64,000 nt of DNA from Actinomycetota bacterium (GTDB taxonomy: Bacteria > Actinomycetota > Actinomycetes > Streptosporangiales > Streptosporangiaceae), in NCBI GenBank assembly GCA_003168255.1, contig PMSU01000117.1, positions 22,922-86,921 on the forward strand, in the 5' to 3' direction. Numbering within the stretch: position 1 is the stretch's first letter; each line of letters starts with the position of its first letter. Positions 1 to 7,500 of this stretch are shown here, piece by piece. Under the pieces are notes generated by a model, which was not told the origin of the DNA, ran no database searches, and was given only the letters and a program-made list of their open reading frames with translations. The translations under genes were made by a program, and so were the position numbers.

Positions 1-473
1 CCGTTGTACGGGTCCACCGATGCGTCGGAGAAGACGACGCCGTGCGCCCCCGCGGCGTCCGCCGTGCGCAGCACGGTGCCCGCGTTGCCCGGATCGCGGA
101 CATGCGCGAGGACAACGACCAGCCCCGGCCGCGCGCGGGTCAGCCGGGCCAGCGGCACGTCGACGAACCCGCAGACGCCGAGCAATCCCTGCGGGGTCAC
201 GGTCTGCGCAAGGCTCGCCATCACCTCGCCGCTGACCAGGTGGACCTCCGCGCCCCGCCGGCGTGCCTCGTCGACGAGCAGCTCGCAGCGGGTGCTGGCA
301 TCCCCGGTCACGAACAGCTCGGTCAGCGTGGCGTCGGACGCGAGCGCCTCGCCTACCGCCTGCGGGCCTTCGACGAGGAAGGCGCGGGCACGCTGGCGCA
401 GCGCCCGCTTCGTCAGCTGGCGGACCGCCCTGACCCTGGGCGAGCGGACACTCACCGGATGGCGATCCGCCAT
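1..473 (-). CDS. TrmH/SpoU family RNA 2'-O-methyltransferase, C-terminus outside window
   Basis: Translating the minus strand from the ATG at 473 gives about 157 residues of a SpoU/TrmH-family RNA methyltransferase before the window ends. Visible are the N-terminal substrate-binding-like domain (LTKRALRQRARAFLVEGPQ, typical of tsnR-like proteins) and the start of the SPOUT domain (HVRDPGNAGTVLRTADAAGA), where the conserved Asn and Arg lie. The family 2'-O-methylates rRNA or tRNA using S-adenosylmethionine. It follows rplT with a gap of about 55 bases in the same direction, the usual actinobacterial order infC-rpmI-rplT-tsnR. The target base cannot be told from sequence. The trefoil-knot C-terminus is not in the window. 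Confidence 0.88.
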   Translation of the reverse strand, partial: MADRHPVSVRSPRVRAVRQLTKRALRQRARAFLVEGPQAVGEALASDATLTELFVTGDASTRCELLVDEARRRGAEVHLVSGEVMASLAQTVTPQGLLGVCGFVDVPLARLTRARPGLVVVLAHVRDPGNAGTVLRTADAAGAHGVVFSDASVDPYN

Positions 474-529
474 CGCGGGCATGCCCGCGCCAGCGCCTGC
501 GCCAGCGCCAGCGCCTGCGTGTCGTTTCG

Positions 530-916
530 TCAGGCTGCGGCTTCCCGCGCCTGATCCGCCTCGGGCAGCGCCTTCTTCGCCACCTCGACGAGCGTCGCGA
601 AGGCCGGCGCGTCCGCCACCGCGAGCTCGGCGAGCATCCGCCTGTCGACCTCGACACCCGCGGCCTTGAGCCCTTGCACGAACCGGTTGTACGTCATGCC
701 GTTAATCCGTGCCGCTGCGTTGATCCGCTGTATCCAAAGCCGCCTGAACGCGCCCTTGCGGTCCTTGCGGCCGGTGTACGCATAGGTGCTCGAATGGAGC
801 ATCTGCTCCTTGGCCTTGCGGTACAGACGTGACCGCTGGCCCCGGTAGCCGCTCGCCCGCTCGAGGACGACCCTGCGCTTCTTGTGGGCGTTAAGCGCCC
901 GCTTCACGCGTGCCAT
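530..916 (-). CDS. rplT: 50S ribosomal protein L20
   Basis: This 128-residue protein is the assembly-initiating large-subunit protein L20, which binds 23S rRNA. It starts [15 protein letters not shown], has the standard [16 protein letters not shown] segment and the [18 protein letters not shown] helix, and is of normal family length with a slightly long acidic and alanine-rich tail. It lies 26 bases downstream of rpmI. In Bacillus, L20 represses its own operon through the infC leader. A hairpin is present in the infC leader here, but its link to L20 is not shown by the sequence. Confidence 0.98.
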   Translation of the reverse strand: MARVKRALNAHKKRRVVLERASGYRGQRSRLYRKAKEQMLHSSTYAYTGRKDRKGAFRRLWIQRINAAARINGMTYNRFVQGLKAAGVEVDRRMLAELAVADAPAFATLVEVAKKALPEADQAREAAA

Positions 917-942
917 TAGTGTGACTCCTCAGCCTGGCCGGG

Positions 943-1137
943 CTACTTCCCCAGCAACTTCTTGATCTTCTTCAGGTCGCTCGCCGCCACCGGCACGTCA
1001 CCGGCAAGCCGGCGAGTCCGCCGGGACGACTTGTGCTCGAGCAGGTGGCCTCGGTTGGCGCGGCGGCGCATCACCTTTCCCGAACCGGTCAGCCGGAACC
1101 GCTTCCCGGCACCGCTGTGCGTCTTCATCTTCGGCAT
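943..1137 (-). CDS. rpmI: 50S ribosomal protein L35
   Basis: This 64-residue basic protein starts [21 protein letters not shown] and contains the [21 protein letters not shown] segment typical of L35, a late-assembling 50S protein. The reading frame is open upstream to about 1275, but the ATG at 1137 gives the conserved L35 N-terminus and is the only sensible start. It sits between infC and rplT in the normal operon order. Confidence 0.97.
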   Translation of the reverse strand: MPKMKTHSGAGKRFRLTGSGKVMRRRANRGHLLEHKSSRRTRRLAGDVPVAASDLKKIKKLLGK

Positions 1138-1167
1138 GGTCGCCGTCGCCTCCATTCCTGGGCGCGC

Positions 1168-1205
1168 CCTAAGGCACGACCCTTCCCTCAATGTGCCTAA
1201 GGCAC
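1168..1205. repeat. Direct repeat with palindromic core between infC and rpmI
   Basis: The ten-base word CCTAAGGCAC occurs at 1168-1177 and again at 1196-1205. The second copy is part of a 13-base palindrome (GTGCCTAAGGCAC, 1193-1205). It lies in the 155-base gap between infC and rpmI and would be transcribed. It may be a small RNA structure or processing site. No function is known to me. Confidence 0.4.
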
Positions 1206-1292
1206 CGTTACGTTCCCGCCCTGCGGCTCGCGCCGGGCAGTGGCTCGCGCCGGGCGGCCACCACGGGGTGACCACCAGTGGCTAGTCAGGCC

Positions 1293-2087
1293 CTAAGCGT
1301 CCTGCTCGGCCGGCGCGGCGGCTTCGGCTCGGACGGCGGAAGCCACTGGCTCCGCCGCCGGGTCTGTGTCCGCCGGCTGGGCAGCATCGGCCGACGCCGC
1401 GGTCGCCGGAACGATACGCGGCTTTGGCACCTGCTTGCCGGCCTCCGCCTGCGCCTCCGCCTCAGCCCTGCTGGCCTGCGCTTCGGCCTTACTGGCCTGT
1501 GCCTCAGCATGAGCCTCGGCGTCAGCATGAGCCTGCGCCGATCGCTCGGCCGCACGTTCAGACTTCGCGTCGCTCTTCTTCTTGTGCGGCCCGATCACCA
1601 TGATCATGTTTCGCCCGTCCTGCTTGGGCTGTGCCTCAACGAAGCCGAGTTCCTCGACATCGCCGGCCAGCCGCTGCAGCAACCGGAAACCAAGTTCCGG
1701 CCTGGACTGCTCACGACCCCTGAACATGATCGTCACCTTGACCTTGTCCCCCGCCTTGAGGAACCGCTCCACGTGGCCCTTCTTGGTGCCGTAATCGTGG
1801 GGGTCGATCTTGGGGCGGAGCTTGATCTCCTTGATGATCGTCTGCGCCTGGTTCTTGCGCGATTCCCTGGCCTTGAGCGCTGACTCGTACTTGAACTTCC
1901 CGTAGTCCATCAGCTTGCAGACCGGCGGCCGTGCGGTCGGCGCGACCTCGACCAAGTCGAGATCAGCCTCCTGGGCCAGCCGGAGTGCGTCGTTGACGGA
2001 AACGATGCCTACCTGTTCACCGTTCGGGCCGACAAGACGGACTTCGGGGACGCGTATGCGCTCGTTGATACGCGGTTCGACGCTGAT
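1293..2087 (-). CDS. infC: Translation initiation factor IF-3, probable AUC start
   Basis: IF-3 binds the 30S subunit and polices start-codon and initiator-tRNA choice. The protein shows the conserved N-domain ([20 protein letters not shown]), the linker ([15 protein letters not shown]) and the C-domain ending in [17 protein letters not shown]. An extra tail of about 75 residues rich in Ala, Glu and Gln follows; enterobacterial IF-3 has about 180 residues. No ATG or GTG lies in frame next to the conserved N-terminus. Instead GGAGGT stands three bases before an in-frame ATC (2087-2085) encoding the first residue of I-S-V-E-P-R-I-N. Non-AUG infC starts (AUU in E. coli) are known and serve autoregulation, so I place the start here. 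An upstream start would need a long non-conserved extension. Confidence 0.9.
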   Translation of the reverse strand: MSVEPRINERIRVPEVRLVGPNGEQVGIVSVNDALRLAQEADLDLVEVAPTARPPVCKLMDYGKFKYESALKARESRKNQAQTIIKEIKLRPKIDPHDYGTKKGHVERFLKAGDKVKVTIMFRGREQSRPELGFRLLQRLAGDVEELGFVEAQPKQDGRNMIMVIGPHKKKSDAKSERAAERSAQAHADAEAHAEAQASKAEAQASRAEAEAQAEAGKQVPKPRIVPATAASADAAQPADTDPAAEPVASAVRAEAAAPAEQDA

Positions 2088-2161
2088 GTGACCTCCATGA
2101 ACCTTGCCGTGCTTTGCCCCCGGAACCTCCGGCGGCAAAGTGTTCCTACCGTGCCCACGAG

Positions 2162-2192
2162 AAAAGCCCCGCATGGCATATGCACGCGGGGC
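2162..2192 (-). terminator. Terminator-like hairpin in the infC leader (candidate attenuator)
   Basis: Read on the minus strand, a perfect seven-base stem GCCCCGC/GCGGGGC (2192-2186 and 2172-2166) with a 13-base loop is followed directly by TTTT. It lies about 75 bases upstream of the infC start and points into the operon, where a plain terminator would make no sense. This suggests transcription attenuation of infC-rpmI-rplT. Attenuation of this operon is established in Firmicutes; here it is inference from position and structure. Confidence 0.65.
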
Positions 2193-2444
2193 AACCACAA
2201 CCCAGGACACCGCCGAGATGCCTGCCGGCATCGGGCTGTGCCTCACCACACGCCCGCAAGGCGCGGTCGCGCTGCATGCGCGATCACGCCCGAGAGCGTC
2301 CGGCCTGACCCGCCGGCCGCAGGTACAAGACCCAGGTAGCCGGCTAGGTGGGAGGTGGTCCTCCGCTTGCATGCCCCGGTACGGATGCACCGGGCCAGTT
2401 GGCGAACAACACTAACAGCATTTAGCGGTGCCGCGGTATTCCCG
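2193..2444 (-). promoter_or_regulatory. Promoter region of the infC operon
   Basis: No gene is supported between the leader hairpin and the 3' end of the ABC permease gene. The infC promoter must lie here, because both neighbours read on the minus strand and the permease gene ends upstream. I could not pick convincing -35 and -10 boxes. The least GC-rich stretch is 2404-2425. Confidence 0.4.
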
Positions 2445-3368
2445 TCAGTTCAGTACCCGCCGGGTAAACGCCTTGGTGCCGAAGTAGCCGACGAGCGCCG
2501 TCCCGCCGACAAGCACCAGCAGGATTGCCCACAGCGCCAGGTGCCCGGTCTGCGGAGTGAGCACCGCGCGCAGCCCTTCCGACATGTACACCATCGGGTT
2601 CACCAGCACGGCGATCTGTAGCCAGCGGATGCTGCGCAGCTCCGACCACGGGTAGTAGACGCAGCCCAGCATGGTGGCCGGCAGCAGGATCGCGGCGAAC
2701 AGCATCTGCATCTTCCGCGGATCCATCAGCGTACCGAGCAGCAGCCCGAGCGAGGCCGTCAGCAGCGACCCGCATACCAGGATGAAGGCGAGCAGCGGCC
2801 AGTCGGTCACGTTCACCTGCGGTGACTGACCTGCCGCGTGCACCAGCAGCACGATGGGAATGACGATGAGCGCGCCCAGGAACGACTGCGCGGCGCCAGC
2901 GATGATCTTTTGGAGGGCCAGCACCCGGATCGGCACCGGGGCAAGCGCCCTGTCCTCGATCGTGCGCTGCCAGGAGAACTCCATCACCAGCGGGAACGTC
3001 ACGGCCATGATGCCCTGCATGAACAGCATGGAGGCCATCAGGCCAGGCAGCAGGATGGTGGCGAACGTGGTTCCGTTCGAGCGGACAACTCCGCCGCCGA
3101 ATAGCCCGCTGCCGATCTTCGGCATCACGTAGGTGAACACGAAGACGAACAGCAGCGGCTGCATGACCGAGCGGACGAAGGTTCCTATCAGGTTGCGCCG
3201 CAGCACCCGGCCCTCGCGCGCCATCATCGCGACGAACGTCTTGACCATCGTGGGGTGCGGTATCGGCGCGTCGGTGATGATGGCCGCGGCGCCGGTGCCG
3301 CCCAAGGCTCCGGGTTTCGGGGACTCGGGGTCGGCGGCGACCTGCTGGATGCCGGTCGTGGTGGTCAT
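2445..3368 (-). CDS. ABC-2 type transporter permease (DrrB-like)
   Basis: This 307-residue membrane protein has a cytoplasmic N-terminus of about 55 residues and then six likely membrane segments, including LLFVFVFTYVMPKIG, ALIVIPIVLLVHAAG and ALWAILLVLVGGTALVGYF. It fits the ABC2_membrane family that partners with DrrA-type ATPases to export drugs or lipids. Its ATG overlaps the stop of the ATPase gene by four bases (ATGA), so the two were a translationally coupled pair. The ATPase partner is now split by the inserted element, so this permease probably has no working motor unless another ATPase substitutes. Confidence 0.88.
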   Translation of the reverse strand: MTTTTGIQQVAADPESPKPGALGGTGAAAIITDAPIPHPTMVKTFVAMMAREGRVLRRNLIGTFVRSVMQPLLFVFVFTYVMPKIGSGLFGGGVVRSNGTTFATILLPGLMASMLFMQGIMAVTFPLVMEFSWQRTIEDRALAPVPIRVLALQKIIAGAAQSFLGALIVIPIVLLVHAAGQSPQVNVTDWPLLAFILVCGSLLTASLGLLLGTLMDPRKMQMLFAAILLPATMLGCVYYPWSELRSIRWLQIAVLVNPMVYMSEGLRAVLTPQTGHLALWAILLVLVGGTALVGYFGTKAFTRRVLN

Positions 3369-4186
3369 TCGCGGTACTCCCGTCCGGTCAGGTTGAGGAA
3401 AACAGTCTCCAGGCTCGGCTTGAGCTGCGCGGCGTCCCGGACCGTCAGGCCAGCCGAGGAGCCGGCCGTGACCAGGTCGCCGAGCACGCCATCGGGCTCG
3501 CGGGTGAACACGCGGACCTGATCGGCATCGGTCTCCACCTTGCTGATGCCCGGCCGGTCATCCAGCCGCGCCTTCAGCGCGACGCCGTCCGGCATCCCGC
3601 CCTCGTACCTGACGGTGATCACCGTGTCCGCACCCGCGCCCCGCTTCAGCTCGTCCACGGTGCCGGCGGCGAGGACCTCTCCGTGGTCCACCACGGCAAC
3701 CTGGTCGCACAGCGCCTCGGCCTCTTCCATGTAGTGCGTGGTGAGCAGGATGGTCTGCCCCTCCGCGTGCAGCGCCTGAAGCATGTCCCACAGGTTCACC
3801 CGCGTCTGCGGGTCGAGCCCGGCGGTCGGCTCGTCAAGGAACAGCACATCTGGCCGGTGCACCAGGGCGCGGGCGATCAGCAGCCGCTTGGCCTGCCCGC
3901 CCGACAAGTCCGTCGCAATCGCCTTGCGCCGGTCGGCCAGCCCGAACGCGACAAGCAACTGCTCTGCCCGGCGCGCGGCATCGCGCAGCCCGAGGCCGAA
4001 GAACCTGCTGCGAAACTCCAGGTTCTCCGCGACGGTCAGCTGCATGTCCAGCGTGTTGTTCTGGGTGACCACGCCGATCCTGCGCTTCACCCCGACCGGG
4101 TTGGCGACCACGTCGATGCCGGCCACCCAGGCCCGGCCGCCGGTCGGCACCACGAGCGTGGTGAGCATGCCGATCGTGGTGGACTT
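3365..4186 (-). pseudogene. ABC transporter ATPase, C-terminal part (interrupted by element)
   Basis: This is the larger 3' part of a DrrA-like ATPase gene. The frame runs from the last base pairs of Walker A (AAG TCC ACC ACG: K-S-T-T-I-G-M) through the Q-loop (VVTQNNTLDMQLT), the signature LSGGQAKRLLIARAL, Walker B LFLDEPTAGLD, the H-loop TTHYMEEAEAL and a DUF4162-type C-terminal domain ending LKPSLETVFLNLTGREYRE. The missing N-terminus with GPNGAGK lies at 27188-27358. Joined at the shared CTT (plus strand), the two parts restore an uninterrupted Walker A GPNGAGKSTT. An ATG at 4168 could start a product, but it would lack the nucleotide-binding lysine and cannot be an active ATPase. Confidence 0.95.
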
Positions 4187-4205
4187 CCCGACTACTGGTC
4201 TAGGG
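4165..4205. other. Left attachment junction of the integrated element
   Basis: On the plus strand the host gene sequence GTGGTGGA runs into CTT (4184-4186), after which the coding match stops and the element sequence CCCGACTACTGG begins. The right junction has element GGTAACGGG, then CTT (27188-27190), then host GCCCGCGCC. The rebuilt empty site is GGTGGA-CTT-GCCCGC and the rebuilt circular site is AACGGG-CTT-CCCGAC, which has imperfect dyad symmetry around the core. Serine integrases exchange at a two-base core, here within CTT. Which end would formally be attL or attR is a naming choice. Confidence 0.85.
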
Positions 4206-4265
4206 CGTTCTTTGGCCGTATCGTGGGTGTTGACCAGGCAATATAGACACCGTAGGGGGTGCGTG

Positions 4266-5774
4266 ATGCGGCTGGACGTGGACTACACCCGGATCTCGGC
4301 GGATAAGACCGGTGCGGCGGCCGGGGTGGAGTCTCAGCATGAGGAGAACGCCGAGTTCGCTGACGAGCGCGGGGTCACGCTGGCGCGCACCTACACCGAC
4401 AATGACCTTTCGGCGTTCAGCGGGGTGGAGCGGCCGGAGTACGAGCGGCTGCTGGCCGACATCGCGGCCGGGCTGATCGCCTCAGTAACGATCTGGCACG
4501 CCAACCGGCTGCACCGCAACAGTGACGAGGTGGGCCGGTTCATCAAGCTGGCCCGCGCCCACCAGGTCAAGCTGTATTCCACCAGCAAGGGCGAGGCATA
4601 CAACCTGGAGAAGGCGTCCGGGCGCAAGCAGCTCCGCGACGATACCAGCGAAGCGGAGTACGAAAGTGAGCACCGGGGCGAGCGGGTGGCGCTGGCCCGC
4701 AAGCGGCAGGCCCGCAACGGCGACTATGGCGGCGGGGTGCGCCCGTACGGGTGGGGCGTGGACACCGGCCGGGTGCGGTCGGTGTGCGTGAATCCCAAGG
4801 CCCCGGCGATGGAGCGCAAGTATGAGGACCGGCCGGTGCTGGACATGTCCCGCCACAACGACGAGGAGGCGGCCGAGATCCGCCGCTGGGCCGCTGACCT
4901 GCTGGCCGGGGTACCCGAGGCGCAGGTGCTGCGGGATATGGCCGCACGGGGCGTTCTGACCGTCTCGCAGGCCGATGGGCGGACCCCCCGGCGCAACCGT
5001 CAGCCGGCCCGGCACGGCGGCTGGAACTCCAAGACCGTCCAGCAGATCCTCACCTCGCCCCGCACCTCGGGGCACGTGGTCTACAAGGGCGAGATCGTGC
5101 GCCGCAACGTCTATGAGCCGATCCTGGCCGAGGACATCCGGCTGTCCCTGATCACCTTGTTTTCTGATCCGGCCCGCAAAACCTCGCCGGGCAACACACC
5201 GAAGTGGCTCGGGTCGCTTATCTACCAGTGCGGGGTGTGCGCCGATGGCACCACCCAGACGGTGCGCAAGAACACCAGCGGCACCCCGGTGTACCGGTGC
5301 CGGGCCAAGGGGCACTGCTCCTGGCCGGCCGAGCCGCTGGATCAGGTCGTGGCCAGCGTGATCGTGGCCCGGCTGTCCCGCCCGGACGTGACCGACCTGA
5401 TCCCCGGCGGGCAGGACGTGGATGTGGCCGGGCTGCGCGATGAGCTGATCGTCTGTGATGCCCGCAAGCGGTCAGCGGCGCAGTTGTTCGCCAAGGGCAC
5501 CATCGATGAGGAACAGCTCGCCACGATCACCGCCGAGGTGGACGAGCAGATCACCGGCATCCGGGCCGAGCTGACCGCCGCGACGGCGGAAAGCCCGCTG
5601 GCTGACTTCGCCGCCACCGACGACGCGCAGCGCACCTGGGACGGGCTGGTCATCGGCCGCAAGCGGGAGGTGCTGCGCACGCTGCTGGTGGTGACCTTGC
5701 CGCCATTGGGACGCGGGCACACCTTCGACCGTGACCTGATCCAGATCCGCCCCGCGAAGCGGACCGCCGCCTGA
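4266..5774 (+). CDS. int: Large serine recombinase (integrase)
   Basis: This 502-residue protein begins with a resolvase domain: the YTRIS motif carries the predicted nucleophile Ser11, followed by GVESQHEEN, NDLSAFSG and the WHANRLHRNSDE helix. A recombinase domain follows (about residues 170-300, ending at WNSKTVQQILTSPRTSGHV), then a zinc ribbon (Cys pairs near 322/325 and 345/351) and a coiled-coil segment rich in charged residues near 380-430. This is the layout of phage and element integrases of the phiC31 class, which join attP and attB without host factors. ATG at 4266 is chosen; an in-frame GTG lies just before it, and the purine-rich GTAGGGGGT stands upstream. It sits 80 bases from the left border, as usual for such enzymes. 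Confidence 0.95.
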   Translation: MRLDVDYTRISADKTGAAAGVESQHEENAEFADERGVTLARTYTDNDLSAFSGVERPEYERLLADIAAGLIASVTIWHANRLHRNSDEVGRFIKLARAHQVKLYSTSKGEAYNLEKASGRKQLRDDTSEAEYESEHRGERVALARKRQARNGDYGGGVRPYGWGVDTGRVRSVCVNPKAPAMERKYEDRPVLDMSRHNDEEAAEIRRWAADLLAGVPEAQVLRDMAARGVLTVSQADGRTPRRNRQPARHGGWNSKTVQQILTSPRTSGHVVYKGEIVRRNVYEPILAEDIRLSLITLFSDPARKTSPGNTPKWLGSLIYQCGVCADGTTQTVRKNTSGTPVYRCRAKGHCSWPAEPLDQVVASVIVARLSRPDVTDLIPGGQDVDVAGLRDELIVCDARKRSAAQLFAKGTIDEEQLATITAEVDEQITGIRAELTAATAESPLADFAATDDAQRTWDGLVIGRKREVLRTLLVVTLPPLGRGHTFDRDLIQIRPAKRTAA

Positions 5775-5797
5775 CCCGGCGGGGGCGGCACAACCGG

Positions 5798-5839
5798 AAG
5801 GGCTGTCCGTGCCTGGTGCACCAGGCACGGACAGCCCTT
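5798..5839. terminator. Perfect 42-base palindrome, bidirectional terminator
   Basis: Two exact 21-base arms meet without a gap (AAGGGCTGTCCGTGCCTGGTG in one arm). It lies 23 bases after the integrase stop and 29 bases before the stop of the convergent small gene at 5869. Position and strength of the stem suggest a terminator that works in both directions. The absence of any loop or mismatch is unusual. Confidence 0.8.
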
Positions 5840-5868
5840 TCAGCGTACGGGTGTGAGCGGTGCCCCGA

Positions 5869-6102
5869 TCAGGGCCGGGCGCGGAGCAGGTTGGCCAGGA
5901 TGTCGCGCTGCTTGCCGGTCAGCGGCGGCAGCGCGTCGACCACCTCCTTGACGTAGGCGTCCAGGTCGTCATCGGCCGGGTGATCGTCGCGGGGGCGGCG
6001 GTCAGTGGGTGCGGGCGGGGCTGGGTCAGCACGGGGCGTGGGGCGTTCACCTCCCCTCGCTGCGGGCGGGCACCGGCGCGGTGCCACGGTGCGGGGGGTC
6101 AT
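5869..6102 (-). CDS. Small LT-x-x-QRD protein, copy A
   Basis: This 77-residue protein has a Pro/Arg-rich N-terminus and a C-terminal helix pair: DLDAYVKEVVDALPPLT followed by GKQRDILANLLRARP. The C-terminal 30 residues match two other small proteins in this element (15785-16054 and 26840-27088), so it belongs to a family with the pattern PL(T/S)xxQRDxLxxLLR. I do not know its function. Its ATG overlaps the stop of the Replic_Relax gene by four bases (ATGA), so the two are translationally coupled, which suggests a role in replication or mobilization of the element. Confidence 0.75.
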   Translation of the reverse strand: MTPRTVAPRRCPPAARGGERPTPRADPAPPAPTDRRPRDDHPADDDLDAYVKEVVDALPPLTGKQRDILANLLRARP

Positions 6103-7085
6103 GGCCCGTAAGGGTCGTCGGGGTCGTCGTCCAGCTCCCCGGCCACCGGGTGCTGAGGCTGTGCGGAGCGGCTGCCGCCGGGCCGCCCGCTGGGCATGAC
6201 CTCGCCCAGCTCGATCAGCCGCATCGGCCGGCCGGGCTGGCCGGTCAGCGGCAGCCAGAGCGGCCCGGCCGGGCTGGTGTGCTCGGGGTCGAAGGCGGCG
6301 GTGGCGATGGGCAGCATGCTGGCGGCAGGGTGCGCGGCCAGCGCCCGGCGGGCCGACTGTTCCCGCCGGGAGGTGCCGAAGCAGAACAGCACCGGCAGGG
6401 TGACCGGGCCTGTGTTGTACCCGTCCTTGCCACCGGGCCGGGCGTAGCCGTCCAGCTTGGCGGTGAGCTGGGACAGGTGCTCGGTGCCGGTGTCGTACTC
6501 CAGCACGAACGCCAGGTCGGTGCTGTCCTGGGCCCACACGCCCAGCCCGTCCGGGTGCACCGCCAGCACACCTCCGCTCACGTAGGTACGGTCCAGCCAC
6601 GCGGCGGTGGCCTGCTCACCCCACCACTGGGTCAGCGTCCCGCCGCTGGTGCGGGCGTGCCGGGCTAGTGCAGCGAAGAACCAGTTCGCGCCGGTCATGT
6701 GGGCCAGCCGCTGGGAGCGTTCGAGGGCGAGCTGCCGGTCGGTGCGGACCTGCGGCAGCCATTTGCGCTCGTCCCGGTCTTCCGCGCCGAGCAGCGCCGC
6801 GCCGACCCGGCCGAGCAGGTAGTGACCCGGCGCTGAGCCGACCTCGCGGCGCGGCCGGAACCGGCGCAGCAAGCCCAGCTCCACGAGCACGGCCAGGCGA
6901 TGCCGGGCGGTGGTGAGGCTGGTGAAGTACATCGCCGTGAGCTGGCCGGTGGTCAGCACCCGGTGCTCGGCTACCAGGCGGACCAGGGCACGGTCGCGGT
7001 CGGTGAGGTGACCAGAGACGGACAGGACCACCTGGTCGGGCACCGCCACGCCCGCCCCCGCGCGGGAAGAAGAATGTGATGCCAT
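6099..7085 (-). CDS. Replication-relaxation family protein
   Basis: This 328-residue protein starts with a winged-helix region (about residues 25-85: LTDRDRALVRLVAEHRVLTTGQLTAMYF, then a recognition-helix-like TARHRLAVLVELGLLRRF). A domain with FVLEYDTGTEHLSQLTAKLDGY, resembling a nuclease-type fold, follows. This layout fits the Replic_Relax family of actinobacterial plasmids and integrative elements, where such proteins are linked to replication or relaxation steps; the exact biochemistry is not established. The C-terminal 50 residues are disordered. Directly upstream lies an AT-richer region with repeats, which may be its target. Confidence 0.85.
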   Translation of the reverse strand: MASHSSSRAGAGVAVPDQVVLSVSGHLTDRDRALVRLVAEHRVLTTGQLTAMYFTSLTTARHRLAVLVELGLLRRFRPRREVGSAPGHYLLGRVGAALLGAEDRDERKWLPQVRTDRQLALERSQRLAHMTGANWFFAALARHARTSGGTLTQWWGEQATAAWLDRTYVSGGVLAVHPDGLGVWAQDSTDLAFVLEYDTGTEHLSQLTAKLDGYARPGGKDGYNTGPVTLPVLFCFGTSRREQSARRALAAHPAASMLPIATAAFDPEHTSPAGPLWLPLTGQPGRPMRLIELGEVMPSGRPGGSRSAQPQHPVAGELDDDPDDPYGP

Positions 7086-7500
7086 CAGTCATCAGTCCCG
7101 GGACGGGCCGTCAGGTCCATTTCGCCGCTGACCTGCGGCTTCGCCCCTGCCAGGGGCGGCAGGTGCGGCGGCTGGTCAAGACTGCCGGGCCACCTGCCGG
7201 GCCACCAGCCGGCGCACCTGCCGGGGTAACCGCATCTGCCAGTGTGCAGAGAGGGATGTTGCCGCATGGATACCATCTCCCCGTCGCGCCAGGCTGGGCA
7301 GTGATGTGCCCTCTATATATAAAGGCGTGTTTTTGGGGTGTTTTTTCACGCGGCGGCCATCATCCTTTACCTTTCCTTTACCTTGATATACTCAGACACC
7401 TGACTGAAAAATGCTTTCTACCTGCGGCTTTAGCTCGCCAGGTCCATGAGAGGTCCACCGCAGGTCCATGACAGGTCCACGGAGCGCCGGGGGGCAGGTT
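7086..7500. promoter_or_regulatory. Gene-free region with AT-rich tract and repeats
   Basis: No gene is supported in these 415 bases. They hold the promoter of the Replic_Relax gene (minus strand). Features visible are repeats of CTGCCGGG near 7183-7225, an AT-rich tract with CTCTATATATAAAGG and a T-run near 7308-7348, a second low-GC stretch at 7365-7395, and a phased AGGTCCA array at 7440-7479 with one further copy at 7113-7119. Low GC plus iterated sites next to a replication/relaxation gene suggests an origin or an autoregulatory site; this is inference. Confidence 0.5.
7440..7479. repeat. Four AGGTCCA repeats with exact 11-base period
   Basis: AGGTCCA begins at 7440, 7451, 7462 and 7473. 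The units alternate AGGTCCAT and AGGTCCAC, so the array can also be read as two 22-base repeats. The constant spacing of about one helical turn puts all sites on one face of DNA, as in iterons or cooperative operators. It lies directly downstream of the diguanylate cyclase stop and upstream of Replic_Relax. Confidence 0.75.

Noticed and set aside
1293..2390. IF-3 starting far upstream at about 2390
   Set aside because: It would translate through the leader hairpin and adds about 100 residues with no similarity to IF-3.
3365..4168. A functional shortened ABC ATPase starting at ATG 4168
   Set aside because: It would lack Walker A and the first strands, so it cannot bind ATP properly.
3783..4265. 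Upstream extension of the serine integrase frame
   Set aside because: It runs antisense through the ABC ATPase remnant and across the element border; the resolvase domain begins at 4266.
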